From assembly GCF_022811665.1 (NCBI RefSeq), contig NZ_CP094529.1, positions 744,001 to 808,000 of the forward strand: DNA of 64,000 nt. Reading direction: 5' to 3'. A program made the position numbers and the translations under genes. The notes beneath the pieces are model-generated. The model did no database searches, had not been told where the DNA came from, and was given only the letters and a program-made list of their open reading frames with translations. Below, one piece after another: positions 44,330 through 53,244 of this stretch. Within the stretch, counting starts at the first letter, position 1; each line of letters opens with the position of its first letter. Origin of the DNA: Chryseobacterium oryzae. Its GTDB lineage: Bacteria > Bacteroidota > Bacteroidia > Flavobacteriales > Weeksellaceae.

Positions 44330-45757
44330 ATGATGAAAAAGCATTTTTTTCTGTTGATATTCTTTTGTTTTAGCTTTGCTAATGCACAGAAAAGAGATTT
44401 TTTCATTTTTAAAGAAAGCGAAGTGTACAGTCTGTTCAATTTTATGGAAACAGCTGCAAAAAAACATTCGACTTCCTCCAATTACAGAAATTATATTGAA
44501 TCTAAATTATCCGATAATCAGGATTTTCAGAAACTTATTAATGATTTTAAAACTTTAGATTTTAATGAAGGCATTGTAAGACAAGATTATCCGAAAGGTA
44601 GAAATTACCGCAAAAGTTATTTAACTTTATTGGTAACACAGTCTTTAAAATCTAAGGATTTGAATGATTTTAACGAAAGAATTACCGGACTTCTCCCTGT
44701 TAGTGAGCAGATAAAAATGATGAATGTCTTAAAAGATGCCCAACCTTACTTCAGGAAGTACGTCTGGAATGACAGCGAATTAAAAATAAAAAAACAGATT
44801 GCAGAACTCAAAAAGTTTAAAGATTTAAGTTCTGAGATGTTTATAAAATTCAACAAATTTTATCAGTCTTCGTGGGATCGCGAAATTCCTTTTTATGTTA
44901 CCCTTTATCCTATTCCGGGAAAAACGGGAAGTACAATGTCTACACCGCATGGGAATGCTCTGTGCATAGGTACATTAACGGATGCCGATGATATTGAAGG
45001 TACTTTAAGCGTCACAATGCACGAAATGTGTCATATTTTATACGCAGAACAAAATATTGATGTACAGAAGATTCAGGAAAAGTATTTTGAAGAAAATCCT
45101 TCGAAATATTCTCAACTGGCGTATTCTTATTTTAATGAAGCCGTGGCAACAGCTTTAGGAAATGGTTATGCAGGGAAAATTTTGAATAAGGGTGTTTTAG
45201 ATAAAGGTGAGTGGTACAATAATCCGATAATTAATCTTTTCGCCAAAGCAATTTATCCGATGACGGAAAAATACCTGAACAGTAATAAAAGTATGGATAA
45301 AAATTATATTGATGAAGCTATCAGAATATTCGGAGATACTTTTCCGGATTCTATTTATGAATACAATCAAAATTTTAACACGGTAAATATTTATACCGAC
45401 GATATAGACGGAAATTATATTTTCGATAATTTTTTCGAATATTTTAATGCCAATAATGTCGGAGTTTCCAGTCCATTGAAAAATATTTCCCAAAGTCCAA
45501 AGCTTTTGGATGATAACTCTTCTTTCATTATTATTTTAGATAAAAATCAGAAAGAATATCTGGATGAGCTTAAAACGGTTTTCCCTGAAATTAAAAATAT
45601 AAACTATAATCGCAATATTCAGAATATAAGTTTTCTGGATTCTAAAGGCAGAATGATTGTATTGCTTTTCATTAATAAAAAAGAAGACCTGAAACAGGCA
45701 ATGGAAAAGCTTTCAAAACATCAAAAAATAGATCAACGTAACCCTGTTCAATATTAA
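44330..45757 (+). CDS. Secreted HExxH zinc metallopeptidase-like protein in exporter operon
   Basis: A 475-residue exported protein with signal peptide (FFCFSFANAQ). H231-EMC-H235 in SVTMHEMCHILYAE, followed 35 residues later by E270 in FNEAVATALGNG, gives the complete HExxH...E layout of a gluzincin. I do not recognise the family. It begins 2 bp after permease 2 (ATG overlapping region), so it is firmly inside the MacB-like operon. It could process an exported peptide, or quality-control the transporter. Confidence 0.68.
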   Translation: MMKKHFFLLIFFCFSFANAQKRDFFIFKESEVYSLFNFMETAAKKHSTSSNYRNYIESKLSDNQDFQKLINDFKTLDFNEGIVRQDYPKGRNYRKSYLTLLVTQSLKSKDLNDFNERITGLLPVSEQIKMMNVLKDAQPYFRKYVWNDSELKIKKQIAELKKFKDLSSEMFIKFNKFYQSSWDREIPFYVTLYPIPGKTGSTMSTPHGNALCIGTLTDADDIEGTLSVTMHEMCHILYAEQNIDVQKIQEKYFEENPSKYSQLAYSYFNEAVATALGNGYAGKILNKGVLDKGEWYNNPIINLFAKAIYPMTEKYLNSNKSMDKNYIDEAIRIFGDTFPDSIYEYNQNFNTVNIYTDDIDGNYIFDNFFEYFNANNVGVSSPLKNISQSPKLLDDNSSFIIILDKNQKEYLDELKTVFPEIKNINYNRNIQNISFLDSKGRMIVLLFINKKEDLKQAMEKLSKHQKIDQRNPVQY

Positions 45758-45773
45758 AAAATAAAGATTATAT

Positions 45774-46970
45774 ATGAAAAAGAAGTTTACCTGGAAAAAA
45801 GCAATTTACATTTTGCTTGCCCTTATTTTTGCATTTGCATTATTTTCCGGAATCAGCTATCTCGTAAAATCCAATTCTAAAGAAAGTGTAAATTTTCTTA
45901 CCCGCAAGCCAACCGTACAAAATATGGAAGATAAGGTAATGGCTACCGGAAAAATTATTCCTAAAGAAGAGATAGAAATAAAACCGAATATTGCAGGTAT
46001 TATAGAAAAAATTCTAGTAGATGAAGGCGACCGTGTAGAAGCAGGACAGCTTATTGCTACGGTGAGGATTGTTCCGAATATTGCAGAGGTAAACAACGCT
46101 CAGCAAAATGTCCAGAATGCACAATTGCAGATAAGCAATGCCAAGATGAATGTTTCTAATGTTCAAACTCAGTTTACCATGTCCGAAAAGCTTTTTAAAC
46201 AAGGTGTTATTTCAAAACAGGAGTATTTAACTGCTCAGCAACAATTGTTTGCACAGCAGCAGGCTCTTAAAAATGCCAATCAGCAACTTTTAACGGCTCA
46301 AAAAGCATTGCAGATAGCGAAAACGGGTGCTACTCCCGATTTACAAAATCTTGCAACCACCCAAATTCGTTCTAAAGCGGCAGGAACTGTTCTTGAAGTA
46401 CCTGTAAAAGTGGGTAGTCAGGTAATTGAAGCCAACTCCTTCAATGCAGGAACTACTATTTGTTCGATTGCGGATCTTAATTCTTTGATTTTTCAGGGTG
46501 AAATTGATGAAGCTCAGGCCGGAAAACTAAAGCAAGGAATGAATATGAATATTGTAATTGGAGCACTTCAGAACAAATCTTTTCCCGGAACTCTTACCAT
46601 GATTGCTCCTAAAGGGAAAGATAATAACGGAACGATTAAATTTCCGGTAGAAGGCGATGTAAAAAATCCTAATAATGAATACATAAGAGCGGGATTTTCT
46701 GCCAATGGAGAAATTGTTTTAAGTTCTCAGAAAAATGCCCTTCTTTTGGATGAATCTCTGGTTCAGTACGAAAAAAATAATGGGAAAGACCAGCCTTTCG
46801 TAGAAGTAAAACAAAAGGATGGAAAATTCAAAAAAGTATATGTAAAATTGGGAGCAAGTGACGGAATTAATGTGCAGGTACTTTCCGGTATCGACAAAAA
46901 TGCTGAGGTAAAAGTCTGGAACCCATCAGACAAAGATAAAGAAGAATTGAAAGAAAAATCTGCTAAATAA
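45774..46970 (+). CDS. HlyD/MacA-type periplasmic adaptor protein
   Basis: A 398-residue membrane-fusion protein: N-terminal helix (about 10-30), lipoyl-like beta domain (PNIAGIIEKILVDEGDRVEAGQ), a long alpha-hairpin coiled coil (about 105-180, Gln/Ala/Asn-rich) and beta-barrel/membrane-proximal domain. It begins 16 bp after the HExxH protein. Such adaptors connect MacB-type permeases to a TolC-type channel; no TolC gene is in this cluster. A terminator follows. Confidence 0.9.
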   Translation: MKKKFTWKKAIYILLALIFAFALFSGISYLVKSNSKESVNFLTRKPTVQNMEDKVMATGKIIPKEEIEIKPNIAGIIEKILVDEGDRVEAGQLIATVRIVPNIAEVNNAQQNVQNAQLQISNAKMNVSNVQTQFTMSEKLFKQGVISKQEYLTAQQQLFAQQQALKNANQQLLTAQKALQIAKTGATPDLQNLATTQIRSKAAGTVLEVPVKVGSQVIEANSFNAGTTICSIADLNSLIFQGEIDEAQAGKLKQGMNMNIVIGALQNKSFPGTLTMIAPKGKDNNGTIKFPVEGDVKNPNNEYIRAGFSANGEIVLSSQKNALLLDESLVQYEKNNGKDQPFVEVKQKDGKFKKVYVKLGASDGINVQVLSGIDKNAEVKVWNPSDKDKEELKEKSAK

Positions 46971-47009
46971 TCTTTATTAAGGATTGGTTTAAAGCGATTT
47001 ATAAAATAA

Positions 47010-47048
47010 AAAATCCGTCTCACATAAAATTGAGACGGTTTTTTTAAG
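47010..47048. terminator. Bidirectional terminator after the exporter operon
   Basis: CCGTCTCA / TGAGACGG arms with an 8-nt loop, A-run before and T-run after, between the adaptor and the convergent small gene. Confidence 0.85.
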
Positions 47049-47064
47049 AAAACCTGTTTTAAAA

Positions 47065-47358
47065 TCAGCTTAAAAACTTAATTTCTTTGTCTTTGAATTT
47101 GTTAGTGGTTACCAGTTTATTCATTGTTTTCAGCATCTTTTTACGAAGTTTTGCCAGTTTACGAACGTTTTTATCTTCGCTGTAATCAAAAATATTGTCT
47201 TCGAAGCTAAAAGTATCTCCGTCTTTAAATTCTATTTTGTTTTTTTTCATTTCCCCGAACAACATTAGATTAGTCATGCTTTCTAATACGTAATGTTCGG
47301 TGTTTTCTAAAGATTTTAAGGTGTTTACCAACTGCTTTTTATACTTTTTCTTGCCCAT
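47065..47358 (-). CDS. Small lysine-rich protein of unknown function (97 aa)
   Basis: A 97-residue basic soluble protein (start MGKKKYKKQLVNTLKSLENTE in outline; end KLVTTNKFKDKEIKFLS), predicted helical with no signal peptide. A Lys-rich start suggests nucleic-acid or ribosome contact, but no family is recognised. It lies alone between the exporter operon terminator and the glyA leader. Confidence 0.6.
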   Translation of the reverse strand: MGKKKYKKQLVNTLKSLENTEHYVLESMTNLMLFGEMKKNKIEFKDGDTFSFEDNIFDYSEDKNVRKLAKLRKKMLKTMNKLVTTNKFKDKEIKFLS

Positions 47359-47569
47359 AGTTCAGATTTTTTTCTTTTAGATTAATGCAAATATAAATTT
47401 TTATTAATAGGTTTTTAAAATTGTTCAAAATTTGTTCCTGTTCTTTATATTTTTTAGTTGGAGTGTTCATATTAAGAAAAAAATTATTTTAAAAGTATAT
47501 AAAATTTCCAGAGAAAAATCAATTGCAAATTATAAGCTGATTGATAATAAATAATCCTCGGAAATTCCG

Positions 47570-47577
47570 TAATTTTG
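47570..47577 (+). promoter_or_regulatory. -7 box TAATTTTG upstream of glyA
   Basis: TAATTTTG matches TAnnTTTG, 28 bp before the ATG at 47606. The 247-bp gap from 47359 shows no other feature. Confidence 0.5.
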
Positions 47578-47605
47578 GACTTGAAAATTTTAAATCTAAA
47601 AGTAA

Positions 47606-48871
47606 ATGGACATTATTTTTGACCTTATCGAAAAAGAAAAAGCGAGACAATCTCACGGATTAGAGCTGATTGCTTCAGAAAATTTTGTTTCTGAAAATGT
47701 AATGAAAGCTATGGGAAGTGTTCTTACAAACAAATATGCAGAAGGATATCCCGGAAAAAGATATTACGGAGGTTGTGAAGTAATAGATGAGGTTGAAACT
47801 TTGGCTATTGACAGAGCGAAACAGCTTTTTGGTATAGATTACGTGAATGTACAGCCGCATTCTGGTTCTCAGGCGAATGCTGCCATTTATCTTGCAGTTT
47901 TAAAACCTGGAGATAAAATTATGGGTATGGATCTTTCTATGGGAGGTCACCTTACTCATGGTTCTGCTGTAAATTTTTCGGGAATTCAGTATGATGTGGT
48001 TTCTTATGGAGTTCAGCAGGAAACCGGTCTTATTGATTACGACCAGATGAGAGAAGTTGCCTTAAGAGAAAAACCAAAAATGCTTATTGCAGGATTCTCG
48101 GCGTATTCCAGAGATTTAGACTATGCTAAATTCAGAGAAGTTGCAGACGAAATTGGGGCAACACTTTGGGCGGATATTGCACACCCTGCAGGTTTAATTG
48201 CCAAAGGACTTTTAAATAATCCGTTCGAACACTGTCATGTTGTTACCACAACAACTCACAAAACTTTGAGAGGTCCACGTGGTGGAATGATTATGATGGG
48301 TAAAGATTTCGAAAATACTTACGGGCACAAAACACCAAAGGGTGAAACTAAAATGATGAGCCAAGTTCTGGATGGAGCAGTATTTCCGGGAATTCAGGGA
48401 GGTCCTTTAGAGCATGTAATCGGAGCTAAAGCCGTGGCTTTTGGAGAAGCTATCGACGATAAATTCTTAACTTATGCAAAACAAGTAAAAGCTAATGCAC
48501 AAGCATTGGCAAAAGCTATGATTTCTAATGGTTTTGATATTGTAAGTGGTGGAACAGATAATCATTTAATGCTTATTGACCTTAGAAATAAAGGTGTGAA
48601 TGGTAAAGAAACCGAAAAAGCGTTGGTTAAAGCAGAGATTACTTGTAATAAAAATATGGTTCCGTTTGATGATAAATCACCTTTTACTACTTCCGGGATC
48701 CGTTTGGGAACTGCGGCAATTACCACCAGAGGTTTAAAGGAAAATGATATGGAAACTATTGCCGGACTTATTTCTGAAGTTGTAGATAATATTAAAAATG
48801 AAGAAGTTTTATCTTCAGTAGGAAAAAAAGTTAACGAGTTAATGGAAGGAAAAGCTTTGTTCAATTATTAG
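47606..48871 (+). CDS. glyA: Serine hydroxymethyltransferase
   Basis: A 421-residue PLP enzyme that interconverts serine and glycine and supplies one-carbon units. Active-site lysine K219 in [14 protein letters not shown], and the N-terminal [20 protein letters not shown] and [10 protein letters not shown] segments are diagnostic. Length is normal. Followed by a terminator and then recX 97 bp downstream. Confidence 0.98.
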   Translation: MDIIFDLIEKEKARQSHGLELIASENFVSENVMKAMGSVLTNKYAEGYPGKRYYGGCEVIDEVETLAIDRAKQLFGIDYVNVQPHSGSQANAAIYLAVLKPGDKIMGMDLSMGGHLTHGSAVNFSGIQYDVVSYGVQQETGLIDYDQMREVALREKPKMLIAGFSAYSRDLDYAKFREVADEIGATLWADIAHPAGLIAKGLLNNPFEHCHVVTTTTHKTLRGPRGGMIMMGKDFENTYGHKTPKGETKMMSQVLDGAVFPGIQGGPLEHVIGAKAVAFGEAIDDKFLTYAKQVKANAQALAKAMISNGFDIVSGGTDNHLMLIDLRNKGVNGKETEKALVKAEITCNKNMVPFDDKSPFTTSGIRLGTAAITTRGLKENDMETIAGLISEVVDNIKNEEVLSSVGKKVNELMEGKALFNY

Positions 48872-48908
48872 TGATTGTTTTTTTTAGCTTTTTAATATAA
48901 AAACAAAT

Positions 48909-48940
48909 TGAGGTGCAATTATTTTGCGCCTCATTGTTTT
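48909..48940 (+). terminator. Terminator after glyA
   Basis: TGAGGTGCAA / TTGCGCCTCA arms (one G-U pair), then TTGTTTTAT. Confidence 0.75.
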
Positions 48941-48968
48941 ATAATTCAATATCAATTTTAATAAAAAG

Positions 48969-49436
48969 ATGAATTCAGATAAAAAGTTGTTTACATATGA
49001 AGAAATAAAGCAAAAGCTTGTAAATTATTGTGTTTATCAGGATCGCTGTCATGCAGAAGTAGAACAGAAAATGCACGAATTTGTTTTAATACCCGAAGCT
49101 AAAGATGAAATTCTCTTATATCTTATGAGAGAAAATTATTTGAATGAAGAACGATTTACCCGAAGTTATATACGAGGGAAGTTTTACATTAAAAATTGGG
49201 GTAGAACTAAGATAAAACTCAGCCTAAAACAAAAAGGGATTACCGAAAAATTAATCTCTTCCTGCTGGGATGAAATAGATGAAATAGATTACGAAAAAAT
49301 TATTAAAAAGATTTACGAAAATTATGATCGTAAATTGTTTGGATTGAAAGAATATCAAAAAAAACAAAAAACTATTAAGTATTTACTAAGTAGAGGCTTT
49401 GAATATGATGTAATTTTACGAATATTTGAAAATTAA
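48969..49436 (+). CDS. recX: RecX-type regulatory protein
   Basis: A 155-residue, all-helical protein. YCVYQDRCHAEVEQKM, YLNEERFTRSYIRGKF, GRTKIKLSLKQKGI and YLLSRGFEYDVI are the three tandem helical repeats of RecX, which binds and dampens RecA filaments. recA is not adjacent, as is usual in Bacteroidota. It has no visible TAnnTTTG promoter of its own and may be read through from glyA. Confidence 0.88.
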   Translation: MNSDKKLFTYEEIKQKLVNYCVYQDRCHAEVEQKMHEFVLIPEAKDEILLYLMRENYLNEERFTRSYIRGKFYIKNWGRTKIKLSLKQKGITEKLISSCWDEIDEIDYEKIIKKIYENYDRKLFGLKEYQKKQKTIKYLLSRGFEYDVILRIFEN

Positions 49437-49481
49437 CATATATGTAATTTTAACATTCATTAATATTATTTAAAAAAAGTT

Positions 49482-49489
49482 TAGATTTG
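49482..49489 (+). promoter_or_regulatory. -7 box TAGATTTG upstream of the adhesin gene
   Basis: TAGATTTG matches TAnnTTTG, 20 bp before the ATG at 49510. Confidence 0.5.
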
Positions 49490-49509
49490 TCAGACGAAAA
49501 AAAATAATT

Positions 49510-52500
49510 ATGAATTTAAAATTACAATGTAAATCGAGGACGATATATGCGTTTTTGATGGCTCTTTTCTCGGTGTGGGGATGGGGACAGACGACAGTGA
49601 CTTTAACTAATGGAAATTCTTGGGTTGTACCACAAAATGTTTACAGTTTACAAGTTGAATGCTTAGGTGGTGGTGGTTCAGGAGGAAGTGCTATTAGTTC
49701 ATCATCTGGTAGTAGAGCTGGTGCTGGTGGAGGAGCTGGTGGAGCTTATGCAAAAATTAATACTATTGCTGTAACACCAGGAACTACTATAAACTATTCA
49801 ATTGGTTCCGGTGGAATAGCATCGTCCACGGTTGGAGCTGTCGGAAATGGTGGAGATACTTGGTTTTTATCAAGTTCAACAGTATTAGCTAAAGGAGGTG
49901 CAGGTGCTGAAAGTATTACAGGTGCTAATGGGCTGACAAATGGATTAGGAGCTACAGGTACTATTGTAGGTTCTATTGGTAATGTAGTATATAAAGGAGG
50001 TGACGGTGCAGATGGGTCTGCAGTTACATCTGGTAATATAGGGTTTTCAGGTGGTGGTGGTTCAAGTGCTGGTAGAGGATTCAATGGGAACAATGCTTCT
50101 TCAAATATTGGTGGTATTGCTCCGACAGGAGGCTATGCTGGTGCCGCTGGTGTTGGATCAGGTACAAATGGTAGTTCTCCTTCAGGTACAAGTTATGGAT
50201 CTGCTGGTAGCGGGGCACATGCTGCTTCTTCATCTACACAGAGGAATGGTGGAAACGGAAAGGCTGGAAGAATTATAATTACTTATTCTTTAGGAAATCC
50301 AACACAAGTAGCAGTACCTACAATCGCAGCTACAGGTGCAGCAAACGGAACAGATACTTATTGGAGTACAGCGAATATCACATTGGCATCCTCAACATCT
50401 GGGGTATCAATTTATTATACAACGGATAATACGCCACCAACAGCTGCTTCTTCATTATATACATCTCCATTTTCAATAACTTCTACTAGTACTATAAAAG
50501 CAATAGCAGTTGATGGTACGGGAAATTTGACCGATAGTAGTATTGCGTCAAAATTAATTACAATTACAAACCCAGCTACAGCAACAATTCCTTATAGTCA
50601 ATCATTTAATAATACTTTAGGAGATTGGATAAACTATAAGGAATCAGGTAATGCAAGTTATTCTGGTTGGACGACAGCTGCGAGTGGTGCAGAAAGTAAT
50701 GGATATAACCAAGGAACCACAAAAGCATGGTTAATATCTCCAAAATTTACTAGTGTACAATCAAATTCTCTTTTATCTTTTAATTATGCCTCTCAATATG
50801 AAGGAGATGATTTGAAGGTTGTATATTCTGCGGATTATGCCGGATATGGAGATCCAAATACAGCTACTTGGACTAACCTTACAACAATTACAGAAGCTTC
50901 TGGAACATCAGTTTCTACAGGTAGTTTAACCAATTTTGTTGTACCTGCCTCAGGGAATGTACATTTTGCATTTGTTTACCAAGATGCAAGTGCGGGTGGT
51001 TGGGCTTTATGGAGAGTCAGCAACCTAACAATTAATGCCCCAACTCCTCTTGCTACTACTTGGAATGGAACAACATGGTCAAACGGTGTACCAACAGCTT
51101 CAGTAGATGCAATTGTAACGGGTAATTTATCTATTAACTCAAATATTTTTGCCAAAAATATCACAATTCAAAATGGAGGAGTTTTAGAAATCACTGCTGG
51201 TAATACAGTTAATGCAGTAGATGTTACCGTAGAAGATGGTGGTAACCTTATCCAGAAAGATGGTTCTACTTTATCTTATACAGGTACTTTTAAAGTTTTG
51301 AAAAATGGAAATAGTGATGTGGGTAAATATGCATTTTGGTCTTCTCCGATAGATGGTCAAAGTTTAAATGCGATCTATGGTTCACTTGCTCCAGATTATA
51401 TTACAGAATATGATACCCCAACAGATTACTTTGTTAATGCTGGATCTACAACTTCTGTTTTTGGTAAAGGTTATTCTATTAAAACTCCAAATGTTTCTAG
51501 CAATCATGTTGTTACCTTTACTGGGGTGCCAAATAACGGAACGCAAACTTTTGCATTATCTAATGGAGGAAACAGATATAATTTGGTAGGAAACCCTTAC
51601 CCGTCAGATTTAAATTTAGATGCATTGTATGCTTTAAACACAAACAAAATTACCAGTACATTCTATTTTTGGGATAATACCAGTGCATCTGTAACTACGC
51701 AATCTGGAGGAACAACAACCAATTATGGGTATGCAACTTATAATGCGTCAGCAACTTCCGGAACATCAGGAACTTTTGTAGCATCTCCTAATGTTGGTTC
51801 TATAAATCCTTCTGGGAATGTGGCAAAAATTGGACAAGGGTTCTTTGTAAGATTAATGCCTAATTTATCAAATAATACATCATTGAATTTTGATAATAGT
51901 TTGAGAGTAGCATCTACAGGTACTTTCTTTAACAAAAACAATAATTCTGGGGTTGGTAAATATTGGTTGAGATTAAGCTCATCTTACGGTACTAATAATA
52001 CTTTAGCGGTTACTTACTCTCCAGCTGCCTCTAACTCTTATGATGCTTTTGATTCTAAAGCAATTGCAATGGGATCCGATGGTTTTTATACTGTAGCAGA
52101 TGCACAAAAACTTATCATTCAGGGTAGAGAAACGTTTAATATTAATGATGTGGTTCCTGTTGGAACGAAGCATTTCGAAAATGGAAACTTTACTATTGCT
52201 TTAATACAGAAAGAGGGTCTTTTCAATAACGGACAGGCGGTTTATCTTCACGATAAAGTAATGGGTACTTATACAGATCTTCAGAATGGTAGTTATTCTT
52301 TTGCAGCAAACTTTGGAGAAAACTCCAACAGATTTGAGATTGTATACAAACTGGGAGTATTGTCTACTTCTGAAGTTACAAAAGATGCTTTCGAAGTATA
52401 CAGAAATGGAGAAGATTTCTTTGTGAGAAACGATAAAAATATAGACAGCGTGACTATTTACGATGCTTCTGGAAGACAAATTCAGACTTTAAATGGAGGA

Positions 52501-52596
52501 GCAAAAGAAATTAGAATTTCTTTAAATGCAAAAGGGGTTTACCTTGTAAAAGCAGTATCTCAAGGAAAAGAATACACTAAAAAAATTATTAAATAA
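49510..52596 (+). CDS. Large glycine-rich T9SS-secreted surface protein (adhesin-like)
   Basis: A 1028-residue exported protein. Signal peptide ends VWGWGQ; residues about 50-255 are a glycine/serine-rich domain (GGGGSGGSA and GGGAGGAYA, then NGGNGKAGRIIITYS), like the Gly_rich domains of Bacteroidota surface proteins. Then a chitobiase-like repeat domain (SIYYTTDNTPPTAASS, about 270-345), a cleaved-adhesin-type domain (YSQSFNNTLGDW to VSNLTI), a repeat-rich region, and a T9SS type A sorting domain at the C-terminus (from TSEVTKDAFEVYRNG to KEYTKKIIK). A small protein with a membrane-anchor-like end follows 89 bp later. Confidence 0.88.
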   Translation: MNLKLQCKSRTIYAFLMALFSVWGWGQTTVTLTNGNSWVVPQNVYSLQVECLGGGGSGGSAISSSSGSRAGAGGGAGGAYAKINTIAVTPGTTINYSIGSGGIASSTVGAVGNGGDTWFLSSSTVLAKGGAGAESITGANGLTNGLGATGTIVGSIGNVVYKGGDGADGSAVTSGNIGFSGGGGSSAGRGFNGNNASSNIGGIAPTGGYAGAAGVGSGTNGSSPSGTSYGSAGSGAHAASSSTQRNGGNGKAGRIIITYSLGNPTQVAVPTIAATGAANGTDTYWSTANITLASSTSGVSIYYTTDNTPPTAASSLYTSPFSITSTSTIKAIAVDGTGNLTDSSIASKLITITNPATATIPYSQSFNNTLGDWINYKESGNASYSGWTTAASGAESNGYNQGTTKAWLISPKFTSVQSNSLLSFNYASQYEGDDLKVVYSADYAGYGDPNTATWTNLTTITEASGTSVSTGSLTNFVVPASGNVHFAFVYQDASAGGWALWRVSNLTINAPTPLATTWNGTTWSNGVPTASVDAIVTGNLSINSNIFAKNITIQNGGVLEITAGNTVNAVDVTVEDGGNLIQKDGSTLSYTGTFKVLKNGNSDVGKYAFWSSPIDGQSLNAIYGSLAPDYITEYDTPTDYFVNAGSTTSVFGKGYSIKTPNVSSNHVVTFTGVPNNGTQTFALSNGGNRYNLVGNPYPSDLNLDALYALNTNKITSTFYFWDNTSASVTTQSGGTTTNYGYATYNASATSGTSGTFVASPNVGSINPSGNVAKIGQGFFVRLMPNLSNNTSLNFDNSLRVASTGTFFNKNNNSGVGKYWLRLSSSYGTNNTLAVTYSPAASNSYDAFDSKAIAMGSDGFYTVADAQKLIIQGRETFNINDVVPVGTKHFENGNFTIALIQKEGLFNNGQAVYLHDKVMGTYTDLQNGSYSFAANFGENSNRFEIVYKLGVLSTSEVTKDAFEVYRNGEDFFVRNDKNIDSVTIYDASGRQIQTLNGGAKEIRISLNAKGVYLVKAVSQGKEYTKKIIK

Positions 52597-52685
52597 AAAA
52601 GAAGTACAGCAATAATATAACTGAGATATTGTCAATCTCTTTATAAAAATAATTGTACAAAATTCTTTATAAAATAAATTAAGTT

Positions 52686-52931
52686 ATGAAAAAGATAATA
52701 CTAGTCGCATTGTTTGCCGTTTCAAATTTTGCCTTTGCGCAACAAAATGATTCGAACAATCCTTATGTGTACGAGACTCAGAATGATCCTGCTGATGCTG
52801 ACGAATTTCCTAGTAACCCAGGAGATCCTAAGATTCTTCCAATTGATGACTATATTCCGGTACTTTTTATTATTGGATTGGTTATAGCATTCGGAGTTTC
52901 AATGAAAAAGAAAACTCAGATTACGGAATAA
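52686..52931 (+). CDS. Mini-protein with signal peptide, PIDDY motif, membrane helix and lysine cluster
   Basis: An 81-residue protein: signal peptide MKKIILVALFAVSNFAFAQ, an acidic, Asn/Pro-rich mature part of about 30 residues (DPADADEFPSNPGDPKIL), then PIDDYIP, one membrane helix (about 55-72, VLFIIGLVIAFGVS) and MKKKTQ. The order motif-helix-basic cluster is that of sorting signals such as PEP-CTERM. It lies right after a T9SS surface protein and has its own terminator. I recall similar short proteins downstream of T9SS genes in related genomes, but the role is unknown. Confidence 0.65.
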   Translation: MKKIILVALFAVSNFAFAQQNDSNNPYVYETQNDPADADEFPSNPGDPKILPIDDYIPVLFIIGLVIAFGVSMKKKTQITE

Positions 52932-52954
52932 TCCAATATTCAATTTATATAAAG

Positions 52955-52987
52955 AAAACTCCCAATTTTTTTGGGAGTTTTTTGTTT
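52955..52987 (+). terminator. Terminator after the PIDDY mini-protein
   Basis: AAAACTCCCAA / TTGGGAGTTTT arms with a T-rich loop, then TTTG. Confidence 0.85.
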
Positions 52988-53050
52988 TGAAATTTAAATA
53001 AACTTAGTTCAGGGGAGTAATAACCGATTCCAAAACTCAGATTAAAAAAA

Positions 53051-53212
53051 TTATCTATTAGGTTTCACAGGTTGAATTTCTCCTGTACTCATATGTTCGA
53101 AAACTGTTGGGAAAAACATTACAAGTACAAAGTAAATAACAATCATTAATATAACTAAAGCAAATAAGATAAGTACTAAACTATTAGGTTTATTTCTTTT
53201 TTGTGGTTCCAT
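53051..53212 (-). CDS. Small single-pass membrane protein (53 aa)
   Basis: Start taken at ATG 53212 (MEPQKRNKPNS), giving 53 residues: a basic N-terminus, one long hydrophobic helix (about 12-35) and a polar tail ending IQPVKPNR. The frame extends upstream to 53266 over the end of the channel gene, but that part is unlikely to be translated. No family recognised; it is 32 bp downstream of the K+ channel gene and probably in its transcript. Confidence 0.5.
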   Translation of the reverse strand: MEPQKRNKPNSLVLILFALVILMIVIYFVLVMFFPTVFEHMSTGEIQPVKPNR

Positions 53213-53244
53213 GATTTTGGTGGTTTTTGAATTAATACTTATTC

